15,140 nucleotides of DNA, taken from positions 1 to 15,140 of the forward strand of contig JAQYVS010000058.1 in the NCBI GenBank assembly GCA_030145365.1, read 5' to 3'. Source of the stretch: Desulfofustis sp. (lineage in GTDB: Bacteria; Desulfobacterota; Desulfobulbia; Desulfobulbales; Desulfocapsaceae). The notes below the pieces were generated by a model, which was not told where the DNA came from, made no database searches, and saw only the letters and a list, made by a program, of their open reading frames with translations. Below, in pieces: positions 6,266 to 13,346 of the stretch; positions within the stretch are counted from its first letter, which is position 1, and each line of letters begins with the position of its first letter. Both the position numbers and the translations under genes were made by a program.

Positions 6266-7125
6266 AACTATCTTACTATCCAGGCTGTTCATTGCACGGT
6301 ACGGCGCTTGATTACGATACGTCGGTAAAAGATGTCTGCCGTCTGCTCGGAATTGATTTGGTGGAGATACCGGACTGGAACTGTTGCGGAGCTTCCTCGG
6401 CCCATATGACCAGCCACGAAATCGGAATGAGGCTGCCAATTCGCAACTTGCTGCTTGCCGCAGAACTTGGCAATGATTTGCTGATACCGTGTGCCGCGTG
6501 TTTCCAGCGGCTTAAGGCAGCCGAGAAAAGTTTAAAAGAAAATCCCGGGTTCTGGGATCTGGAACATTATCCGGCGGATATTAAAATCCTTCATATTTCT
6601 TCATTGCTCGCCGATGATGAGTTTGCAGAAATTGTCAAACAAAAGGTCAGGATCAAACTCGATGGACTTAACCTTGCCTGTTATTACGGATGTCTGTCTT
6701 TGCGGCATCCTAAAATTACCGGTGTAAGTAATTACGAGCAACCTCAGACCCTTGAAACCATTGTTACCGCGGTCGGGGCACAACCGGTGTCCTGGTCGCA
6801 TCGAACGGAATGTTGTTCGGGTTCTTTGACCATGGCACGTCCCGATATTGCCCGTAAACTGGTTGGTGACATCGTTGCGGCAGCCAGACGGGCAGGGGCG
6901 GATGCGCTGGTGACCGACTGTCCAATGTGTCAGGCCAATGTGGAGAGTCGGCAACTGGACCTGGACAGCGATAAGTACCTGCCGGTGTTCTTTGCCACTG
7001 AACTTATGAGTGCTGCGCTGAATGGGCAATACCCCGCCAAGCAGCGCAAAGTGCACCTGATCGAACCCGATATCATGGTAAACGTGATGAAGACAGCTCC
7101 TGAAAACAGGGAGGAATCACTATGA
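6262..7125 (+). CDS. hdrB: Heterodisulfide reductase-like subunit B (HdrB)
   Basis: HdrB is a 287-residue protein with two CCG domains, the signature of subunits that bind non-cubane [4Fe-4S] clusters. The first set is C9, C41-C42, C77-x2-C80 (C-x31-CC-x34-CxxC). The second is C140/C144, C184-C185, C220-x2-C223. Both cysteine sets are complete, so both clusters can probably form. In methanogens HdrB holds the disulfide-reducing site. In MetFV-type complexes its terminal partner is less certain, and it may pass electrons toward MetV/MetF or to a thiol/disulfide substrate. The start ATG overlaps the hdrC stop (ATGA) with GGAAAGGAG just upstream. The stop overlaps the hdrA start in the same way, so stoichiometric coupled translation is likely. 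Confidence 0.93.
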   Translation: MKLSYYPGCSLHGTALDYDTSVKDVCRLLGIDLVEIPDWNCCGASSAHMTSHEIGMRLPIRNLLLAAELGNDLLIPCAACFQRLKAAEKSLKENPGFWDLEHYPADIKILHISSLLADDEFAEIVKQKVRIKLDGLNLACYYGCLSLRHPKITGVSNYEQPQTLETIVTAVGAQPVSWSHRTECCSGSLTMARPDIARKLVGDIVAAARRAGADALVTDCPMCQANVESRQLDLDSDKYLPVFFATELMSAALNGQYPAKQRKVHLIEPDIMVNVMKTAPENREESL

Positions 7126-10100
7126 CGGAAAATCCTAAGACGGAGTTGTTCCGGAAGACAACTGGAGCAGTGATGGTGGTTGGCGGCGGCATCAGCGGTA
7201 TGCAGTCGGCGCTCGACCTGGCCAATTCCGGTTTCAAGGTCTATCTGGTTGAAAGCGCACCGGCCATCGGTGGCAAGATGGCCCAGCTCGATAAGACTTT
7301 TCCGACCAACGATTGTTCCATGTGTATCGTTTCTCCGAAGCTGGTTGAAGTGGGTCGTCATAGAAATATCGAGCTTCTTACCCACAGTGAAGTTATCTCA
7401 CTTGACGGAGATGAGGGGAATTTTACCGCTCGAATTGCCCAAAATGCCCGTTACGTTGACGTTGATAAATGTACCGGTTGTGGACTGTGCGAATTGGTCT
7501 GCCCTGTAACTCAGATCTCATGGTTTCCCGAGCAGCCGGAACCGGGGGAAAAGAAGAAAAAGCTCAGGGCCAAGGATAAGCGTTTGATAACCGGCCCGGG
7601 AAAACCTGAGCCGAGCAAGCTCAGTGTCTGGACATTCACCGTTGATGACGAAAAATGTTCAAAATGCGGAGGATGTCATAAGGCTTGTCTGCATGGTGCG
7701 GTGAGCTGGAAAAAAAAGGAAATCGCTCGGATAGACCAGGAAAAATGTACCGGTTGCGGTGCTTGTTTTGTTGCCTGCCCTGAAAAATTTCAGGCGATCA
7801 CCATCAGCAACGCCGAGGAAATGGACAAGGGACTGGGGGTAGCCATTAGAGCCCGCTCGAATGAAATTATTAAAACCCGAGGTGCAGAAACTCAGAAAGA
7901 AGATTGTATCCGCTGTGGGCTCTGCGTGATGATGTGCACCAAGGTAATGGGAATCGGCGCTCTGAAAATGGTTGAAGACGGCATCGAGGCTGGTCGGGAC
8001 ATCTGCCAGGTATGCGGTGCCTGTGCATCAGTCTGTCCTGTGAATTATCTTGATGTTAACGAACTGACCGATAAAACACCGCGGCCGCTGCTCGATGAAT
8101 TTAACGAAGGCCTCAACCTTCGCAAGCCGATAAACATCTTCTACCCTCAGGCAGTACCCAGAGTACCGGTCATCGATGAAGAAAGCTGCGTTAAGCTCAA
8201 CACCGATGAGTGCGGCACCTGTCAGGGTGTCTGCGGGGTTGGAGCTATCGATTATTCCCATGTTGGCAAGGAAAAAGAAATCGAGATCGGTTCGGTTATT
8301 TTCTCACCCGGTATTGAGGTGTTTGACCCATCAATCCGAGGGGAGTTTGGCTACGGCATGTATAAGAATGTGGTAACCAGTATCGAATTCGAACGGCTAC
8401 TGTCAGCTTCGGGGCCGACTTCCGGGACAGTTTCACGGCCCGGTGACGGTGCACATCCACGTAAAATTGCCTGGATACAATGTGTTGGTTCCAGAGACAA
8501 CAGCTGTAACCGCGATTATTGCTCGTCGGTGTGCTGCATGTATGCCTCCAAGGAGGCTTACATCGCCAGGGAGCACGATTCTTCAATTGAGCCGACGATT
8601 TTTTATATCGATATGCGCTCGTTCGGCAAGAATTTTGATACCTATATCACCCGGGCCAAAGATAACAATGTCAGATATGTCCGGGCAATGGTCAGTAGAG
8701 TTTTTGAAGATCCGCAGACCGGTGACCTTGAACTTCGCTATATCGACGATCAGGGACAGCGCTGCTCAGAGATCTTTGAAATGGTAGTCCTCTCTGTGGG
8801 AATTCAGGTTCCTGAACAGACCAAGCAATTGGCCGAGACACTTGCCATAGATCTGGATTCATTTGGTTTTGCAGTGACCGACGGCTTCAAGCCGATGGCT
8901 GCTTCACGTCCCGGTGTCTATGTAAGCGGGGCGTTTAACGGACCCAAAGACATTCCGGAAACAGTTAGTGAAGCGTCAGGGGCTGCCCAGGCTGCCGCAG
9001 TTGGGCTGGCCGCGGCTCGTAACACGCTGTTGACTGAAGAGGTACTGCCCAAAGAACGCATTGAGGAGCCGGACGATGAGCTGCGGATTGGTGTGTTTGT
9101 CTGTCACTGCGGTTCAAATATCGCTTCGGTGGTCGATGTCGCCGCGGTTACTGAATACGCCAGAACTCTGCCCAATGTGGTCTTTGCAGAACATCCGCTC
9201 TATACCTGTTCCCAGGACTCAGTAGAAACCATCAAGGATCTGATACAGGAACACAATCTGAATCGAGTGGTTGTTTCAGCTTGTTCTCCATCCACTCACG
9301 AGCCGCTGTTCATGTCGACGCTGCAGCAGGCCGGGATAAATAAATATTTCTTTGATATGGCCAATATCCGCGATCAATGCAGCTGGGTCCATCCCCAGGA
9401 GCCGGAACTGGCCACAGAAAAGGCTAAACGGCTGATGCGGATGGCAGTTTCCAATGTTGCCCAGGCTGAGCCGCTTACCGAGCTTGAGTTTGATGTTGAA
9501 TCTACCCTGCTTATTATCGGCGGCGGCGTAGCCGGCATGACTGCCGCGGTGGAAGCAGCGGGGCAGGGATTTGCTGTCTATCTCGTCGAACAGCAGCCGG
9601 AGCTTGGCGGTCAGGTCAATAACCTGAAGAGAAGTTGGGACGGGCAGGATTTTGCCCCGTTTCTCAATGATCTGAAGACTCAGGTGGAAACTCATGACCA
9701 GATCAGAGTACTCACCAACTCTGTTGTTGTTGATCAGGGAGGTTTTGTCGGTTCGTTTGAAAGTGAGATCATGACTCCCACCGGCGGCAGCCGGACCATA
9801 AAGCATGGGGCGATTCTCATTGCCACCGGAGCCGAGGAATACCGGCCCGATCTCTATGGGCTCAACGAAATTGACGGGGTAATGAGCCAGACAGACTTTG
9901 AGAGGCTCATCGTTGAAGATCCCGAGCAGGCCAAGTCCTGCAATTCGATTGTCATGCTGCAGTGTGTCGGGTCGCGTTGCGACGATCACTTGAACTATTG
10001 TTCGCGGATCTGTTGCAACCAGGCGGTTAAAAACAGTCTGCGGATCAAAGAGATCAACCCCGATGCGCGGGTCGATGTGCTGTACCGGGATATGCGCTGT

Positions 10101-10778
10101 TACGGTCTTTCCGAACTTGACTATCGAAAAGCCCGGATGGCCGGGGTAAATTTCATCCGTTTTGATCCGGATACTTCCGCTCCTGCCATAGAAACCAGCT
10201 CGGATTCCATTTCAGTATCGGTGTTTGATCCGTCGATTCGCCTTAAGGTTGAGCTGAAGCCGGATCTGCTGGTTCTGTCAACCGGTATTGTTCCTCGAGA
10301 TACCGAAGAACTGGCTACGATGCTGCGGGTACCCCGCAACGATAACGGCTTTTTTATTGAGGCGCACGCTAAGCTCAGGCCGGTTGATCTGGCAAGTGAA
10401 GGGGTCTTTATGGCCGGGACCGCCCATGGCCCTAAAAATGTCAGTGAATCCATTGCCCAGGCCCAGGCTGCGGTTGGCCGAGCTGCAACGATCCTGGCCA
10501 ACGAAAAACTGAAGCTGTCCGGTGTTTTTTCCACTGTCATTCCCGAGAACTGCGCGGTCTGCCTGACCTGTGTTCGAGCCTGCCCGTACGCGGTTCCGGT
10601 AATCAACGAAGAACATACGGCCTATATCAACCCGGCGCTATGCCAGGGGTGCGGCATCTGTGTCGCTGAATGTCCCGCCAAGACAATTACTATCGGACGC
10701 TTCATGGATGCAAACATAAACGCTAAGTTACAGTCGTATACTGAAGAGCAACCAGTAACAGAGAAAGGAGGAGCATGA
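7122..10778 (+). CDS. hdrA: Double HdrA: fused tandem FAD/FeS heterodisulfide reductase subunit A
   Basis: HdrA is the FAD-containing, probably electron-bifurcating hub. At 1218 residues it is nearly twice the usual ~650. The first half has the FAD motif GGGISG (from residue 21) and the HdrA cysteine pair C65-x2-C68. Five [4Fe-4S] motifs then begin at C117, C179, C209, C262 and C295, followed by the CVGSR...YCSSVCC signature from C454. The second half restarts like a complete HdrA. It has the N-terminal domain VCHCGSNI (C661), a second FAD motif GGGVAGM (from residue 800), CVGSR...YCSRICC from C948, and a C-terminal di-cluster ferredoxin (from C1144 and C1174). It lacks the C65-C68 equivalent and the inserted ferredoxin. 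The two halves resemble a covalently joined HdrA dimer with about seven cubane clusters and two flavins. GGAGG precedes the start, and the gene overlaps hdrB and mvhD by 4 nt each. Confidence 0.93.
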   Translation: MTENPKTELFRKTTGAVMVVGGGISGMQSALDLANSGFKVYLVESAPAIGGKMAQLDKTFPTNDCSMCIVSPKLVEVGRHRNIELLTHSEVISLDGDEGNFTARIAQNARYVDVDKCTGCGLCELVCPVTQISWFPEQPEPGEKKKKLRAKDKRLITGPGKPEPSKLSVWTFTVDDEKCSKCGGCHKACLHGAVSWKKKEIARIDQEKCTGCGACFVACPEKFQAITISNAEEMDKGLGVAIRARSNEIIKTRGAETQKEDCIRCGLCVMMCTKVMGIGALKMVEDGIEAGRDICQVCGACASVCPVNYLDVNELTDKTPRPLLDEFNEGLNLRKPINIFYPQAVPRVPVIDEESCVKLNTDECGTCQGVCGVGAIDYSHVGKEKEIEIGSVIFSPGIEVFDPSIRGEFGYGMYKNVVTSIEFERLLSASGPTSGTVSRPGDGAHPRKIAWIQCVGSRDNSCNRDYCSSVCCMYASKEAYIAREHDSSIEPTIFYIDMRSFGKNFDTYITRAKDNNVRYVRAMVSRVFEDPQTGDLELRYIDDQGQRCSEIFEMVVLSVGIQVPEQTKQLAETLAIDLDSFGFAVTDGFKPMAASRPGVYVSGAFNGPKDIPETVSEASGAAQAAAVGLAAARNTLLTEEVLPKERIEEPDDELRIGVFVCHCGSNIASVVDVAAVTEYARTLPNVVFAEHPLYTCSQDSVETIKDLIQEHNLNRVVVSACSPSTHEPLFMSTLQQAGINKYFFDMANIRDQCSWVHPQEPELATEKAKRLMRMAVSNVAQAEPLTELEFDVESTLLIIGGGVAGMTAAVEAAGQGFAVYLVEQQPELGGQVNNLKRSWDGQDFAPFLNDLKTQVETHDQIRVLTNSVVVDQGGFVGSFESEIMTPTGGSRTIKHGAILIATGAEEYRPDLYGLNEIDGVMSQTDFERLIVEDPEQAKSCNSIVMLQCVGSRCDDHLNYCSRICCNQAVKNSLRIKEINPDARVDVLYRDMRCYGLSELDYRKARMAGVNFIRFDPDTSAPAIETSSDSISVSVFDPSIRLKVELKPDLLVLSTGIVPRDTEELATMLRVPRNDNGFFIEAHAKLRPVDLASEGVFMAGTAHGPKNVSESIAQAQAAVGRAATILANEKLKLSGVFSTVIPENCAVCLTCVRACPYAVPVINEEHTAYINPALCQGCGICVAECPAKTITIGRFMDANINAKLQSYTEEQPVTEKGGA

Positions 10779-11236
10779 TGGGCGACTTCAGTGCCAATGT
10801 TATCGTCTTTGCCTGCCGTCACTGAGCATATACCGCTGCGGACCTGGCAGGTTCGGAAAGACGTTCCTATCCTCCCTCGATCAGTATCGTGATGCTGCCG
10901 TGTACGGGCAGGATAGATGAATCATTGTTGTTAAAGGCATTTGAAAACGGGGCCGATGGCGTGATGGTAATCGGCTGCCTTGAGGGCGATTGTCATTATG
11001 TGAACGGCAATATCCGAGCCCGGGCCCGGGTGGAGCGGGTATATCAGATACTTGATCAAATCAAGATCGGACCCGATCGGGTAAGGATGTACAATTTGAG
11101 CGCCGGTGAAGGGGCAAAGTTTGCCGCTTTCACCAATGAGTTTGTTGACCAAATACAAAATCTCGGGCCGAGCCCGATCAATCTGGCCAGAAGCAAAGAG
11201 CCCAAGGATTCAGCACAGGAGGTACAAGCGACATGA
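10775..11236 (+). CDS. mvhD: MvhD-type [2Fe-2S] subunit, selenoprotein (Sec at UGA 10823-10825)
   Basis: MvhD is the small FeS subunit that docks on HdrA and passes it electrons. Read with UGA 10823-10825 as selenocysteine, the protein has 153 residues, near the family's usual ~140. It starts ...VIVFACRH-U-AYTAADLAGSERRSYPP and continues in the same frame to the TGA at 11234-11236. The C14-x2-U17 pair falls where homologs carry CxWC before SYAGADLAG. Other conserved cysteines are C43 (LPCTGRID), C68 and C73 (GCLEGDCHY). The start overlaps the hdrA stop by 4 nt and is preceded by AAAGGAGG, whereas no Shine-Dalgarno sequence supports a start after the UGA. A hairpin begins 13 nt downstream of the UGA. 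Selenocysteine in this family is established (archaeal VhuD and deltaproteobacterial homologs). A standard caller would report only a 115-residue fragment starting at 10889. No hydrogenase subunits lie nearby. Confidence 0.9.
10823..10825 (+). other. In-frame UGA selenocysteine codon of mvhD
   Basis: The TGA is codon 17 of the frame that starts at 10775. Family-like sequence flanks it on both sides (FACRH before, AYTAADLAG after), and it aligns with the second cysteine of the conserved CxxC of MvhD. A true stop here would remove the conserved N-terminal cysteine motif from the downstream product. Confidence 0.9.
10839..10855 (+). promoter_or_regulatory. Candidate bacterial SECIS hairpin
   Basis: Seven consecutive pairs (one of them G-U) form between 10839-10845 and 10849-10855, closing a GGC loop at 10846-10848. 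The loop begins 21 nt after the UGA. A short stem with a G-rich apical loop at this distance fits the SelB-binding SECIS of bacteria. The bacterial element is poorly conserved in sequence, so the support is positional and structural. Confidence 0.6.
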
Positions 11237-11898
11237 TTACCGGAACTCCCAAACCCATTGAAGAAATCCTGGAGATGCTTGAACCATACGACAATATCAT
11301 CGTGGCAGGCTGTTTCGGGTGTGTGACGGTATGCAGGGTCGGAGGTGACAAGGAGGTTCAGGTATTGTCCTCCACATTACGGCTGGCCCGCGAGGCGAGC
11401 GGCAAGAAAATCGAGATCCGAGAAGTTTGTCTGGAGCGCCAATGCGACCCGGAATATCTTGAGCCCATGCGGCCTTATATAGAAGATTATCAGGCAGTTC
11501 TGTCGATTGCCTGCGGTGCGGGAATTCAGTTCATGGCTGAAAAATTTTTAAAAACCCCATTGCTGCCTGGAATCAACACCGGATTTCTCGGAGTGACCGA
11601 ACGTCAGGGGGAATGGACAGAGCGCTGCCAGGGATGCGGAGACTGTGTTCTGCATCTGACCGGGGGCATTTGTCCGGTAACCCGTTGTGCCAAATCGATC
11701 TTTCACGGCCCCTGCGGCGGTTCAGTTGAAGGAATCTGTGAAGTGGCAAAAGACGTAAAATGCGGTTGGCAGATGATAATCGATCGTCTTATATCTCTTG
11801 ATCAGATGGAGAATTATTCAAAACTTAAACCGTATAAGGGCTGGGACTCATCACGGGACGGCGGCCCGCGACGTATCATCAGGGAGGATATGGTCTAA
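11233..11898 (+). CDS. metV: Methylenetetrahydrofolate reductase partner subunit MetV
   Basis: MetV is the zinc/FeS-type partner of MetF, homologous to the 'MTHFR C-terminal' family, and has 221 residues. Cysteine groups are AGCFGCVTVC (C27, C30, C34), VCLERQC (C66, C71) and SIACGAG. A dense C-terminal set follows from about residue 131 to 175 (ERCQGCGDC, GICPVTRC, HGPCGG, GIC, KCGW). The last set is the hallmark of MetV and is enough to ligate FeS and zinc centres. In Moorella, MetV links MetF to the HdrABC-MvhD module. AGGAGGT precedes the ATG, the start overlaps mvhD by 4 nt (ATGA), and the stop shares one base with the metF start (TAATG). Its position between mvhD and metF supports the same role here. 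Confidence 0.9.
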   Translation: MITGTPKPIEEILEMLEPYDNIIVAGCFGCVTVCRVGGDKEVQVLSSTLRLAREASGKKIEIREVCLERQCDPEYLEPMRPYIEDYQAVLSIACGAGIQFMAEKFLKTPLLPGINTGFLGVTERQGEWTERCQGCGDCVLHLTGGICPVTRCAKSIFHGPCGGSVEGICEVAKDVKCGWQMIIDRLISLDQMENYSKLKPYKGWDSSRDGGPRRIIREDMV

Positions 11899-12827
11899 TG
11901 AAATCAGAAAGCAATCTGGAGAGAGTGCTGGAAGCTGGTCATTTTGCCGTTACCGCCGAATGTGGACCTCCACGTGGTGCTGATCCTGAGAAGGTCCTGA
12001 AAAAAGCGGAACTTGTTAGAGGAAATGTTGATGCCTGCAACGTCACGGATAACCAGACCTCGGTGGTTCGTATGAGTTCGATGGCAGGCTGCATGCTGGT
12101 TATGCAGAGTGGAACAGAGCCGTTGATTCAGATGGTGGTTCGCGACCGCAATAGAATCGCACTGCAATCAGACCTGCTCGGAGCCTCGGCTATGGGCATT
12201 CGCAACCTGCTCTGTCTTTCCGGGGATCACCAGAAGTTCGGTGACGATCCCCAGGCCAAAAACGTATTCGATATTGACTCGATCCAGCTTATACATCTGG
12301 CCAAGACCATGCGCGATGAAGGCGTCTTCCCATCTGGTGACAAGCTGGACGGGGTACCGAAATTTTATATTGGTTGTGCGGTGAATCCGTTTGCCGATCC
12401 GTTTGAAATTAGAGTGCCGCGGTTGAAACTGAAAATCGATGCCGGGGCCGATTTCGTGCAAACCCAGTGTATTTACCGTATGGATAAGTTTAAAAAATAT
12501 ATGGAAGAAACCAAAAGACAGGGGCTGCACGAAAAGGTCAAGATTCTTGCCGGTGTCACCCCGCTGAAATCGGCAGGCATGGCAAAATTTATGAACCGGA
12601 TGGTGGCGGGTATCGAGATTCCCGAAGATATCATTAAGAGAATCGCTGATGAACCAAAGGAAAAACAGGCCGCCAAGGGAATAGAGATCTGCATCGAGCA
12701 GATCCATGAAGTGAAGGAGATGGAAGGTATAGCCGGTGTCCATGTAATGGCCATCGAATGGGAAGAAAAACTTAACGAAATCGTTGGGGGAGCGGGTTTA
12801 CTCCCTCGACCCTTAGTTGAGCAATAA
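11898..12827 (+). CDS. metF: 5,10-methylenetetrahydrofolate reductase MetF
   Basis: MetF is a 309-residue TIM-barrel flavoenzyme that interconverts methylene-H4folate and methyl-H4folate in the methyl branch of the Wood-Ljungdahl pathway. The residues matching E. coli Glu28, Asp120 and Gln183 are all present: E21 in VTAECGPP, D110 in CLSGDHQKFGDDPQA, and Q190 in DFVQTQCIY. Other family blocks are VTDNQTSVVRMS, RDRNRIALQSDLLGASAMGI and FYIGCAVNPFADP. It is therefore the likely catalytic copy, in contrast to the paralog at 3274. No NADH-specific extension is visible, which fits reduction through MetV and the Hdr module. The ATG overlaps the metV stop by one base. A 42-nt gap without a terminator leads to the receiver gene. 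Confidence 0.93.
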   Translation: MKSESNLERVLEAGHFAVTAECGPPRGADPEKVLKKAELVRGNVDACNVTDNQTSVVRMSSMAGCMLVMQSGTEPLIQMVVRDRNRIALQSDLLGASAMGIRNLLCLSGDHQKFGDDPQAKNVFDIDSIQLIHLAKTMRDEGVFPSGDKLDGVPKFYIGCAVNPFADPFEIRVPRLKLKIDAGADFVQTQCIYRMDKFKKYMEETKRQGLHEKVKILAGVTPLKSAGMAKFMNRMVAGIEIPEDIIKRIADEPKEKQAAKGIEICIEQIHEVKEMEGIAGVHVMAIEWEEKLNEIVGGAGLLPRPLVEQ

Positions 12828-12869
12828 AAGTAGTTTTAATTTTGCCGAATCGCTGAAAGGAGGAAACAG

Positions 12870-13256
12870 ATGGCAGACAAGAAGCTGATCCTGTTGGTAG
12901 ATGACGATCCTGATTTTGTTGAAGCGGTACGTGTTATTGTTGAAAATGGCGGCTATGAAGTGGAAGTTGCCTATGACGGTAAGGAAGGTCTGGAGGCTGT
13001 GGCTGAAAGAAAACCGGATTTAATCGTGCTCGATGTTATGATGCCGGTCATGAACGGTCATGAGGCTTGTGCCAAACTTAAAGGCGACAAGGAGACGGAG
13101 GATATCCCCATTATTCTGCTCACCGCTGTAGCCGACCGGGTGACCACGTCCACCTATACCCATCGCGATATGCTGGAATCTGAGGCAGAGGATTATATGC
13201 CCAAACCGGTGGAGCCCAATGAACTGCTGGAACGCATTAAAAGCTGGGTAAGCTGA
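12870..13256 (+). CDS. Stand-alone receiver (CheY-like) response regulator
   Basis: This 128-residue protein consists of a single receiver domain. The acidic pocket is D11-D12-D13, the phospho-acceptor is D55 (LIVLDVMMP), the switch residue is T85 (LLTAV) and the conserved lysine is K112 (MPKPVEP). There is no output domain, so it would act by protein-protein contact or as a phosphorelay intermediate. AAAGGAGG lies just upstream of the ATG. It follows metF after 42 nt with no terminator and is probably co-transcribed with the operon. The kinase at 4153, which has no receiver of its own, is a natural partner. A hairpin follows the gene. Confidence 0.9.
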   Translation: MADKKLILLVDDDPDFVEAVRVIVENGGYEVEVAYDGKEGLEAVAERKPDLIVLDVMMPVMNGHEACAKLKGDKETEDIPIILLTAVADRVTTSTYTHRDMLESEAEDYMPKPVEPNELLERIKSWVS

Positions 13257-13268
13257 GCTGATGTAAGC

Positions 13269-13298
13269 CTGCTGCCTGCTTCAATGAGCGGGCAGCAG
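13269..13298 (+). terminator. GC-rich hairpin after the receiver gene, probable terminator
   Basis: An 11-bp stem (one G-U pair) forms between 13269-13279 and 13288-13298 around an 8-nt loop, 12 nt after the receiver stop codon. It is followed by TTCTGT, a weak U-rich tail. It probably ends or attenuates the upstream operon, leaving some readthrough into the next gene. Confidence 0.55.
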
Positions 13299-13346
13299 TT
13301 CTGTAAAATATAGATCTCCGCTATTGAGTACCAGGGAAATATCCTT

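Noticed and set aside
6601..7385. Two minus-strand frames of 151 codons each opposite hdrB and the start of hdrA
   Set aside because: They are complementary to conserved CCG-domain and FAD-motif codons, with no plausible product or start signal.
9276..9989. 237-codon open frame on the minus strand
   Set aside because: It lies wholly inside hdrA, opposite conserved FAD-domain and cysteine-motif codons. It has no family resemblance and is best explained as an antisense shadow.
10889..11236. MvhD as a 115-residue protein starting at the ATG at 10889
   Set aside because: That start has no ribosome site and would discard the conserved N-terminal C-x2-C/U motif. The upstream start at 10775 with Sec at 10823-10825 explains the family alignment and the operon overlap.
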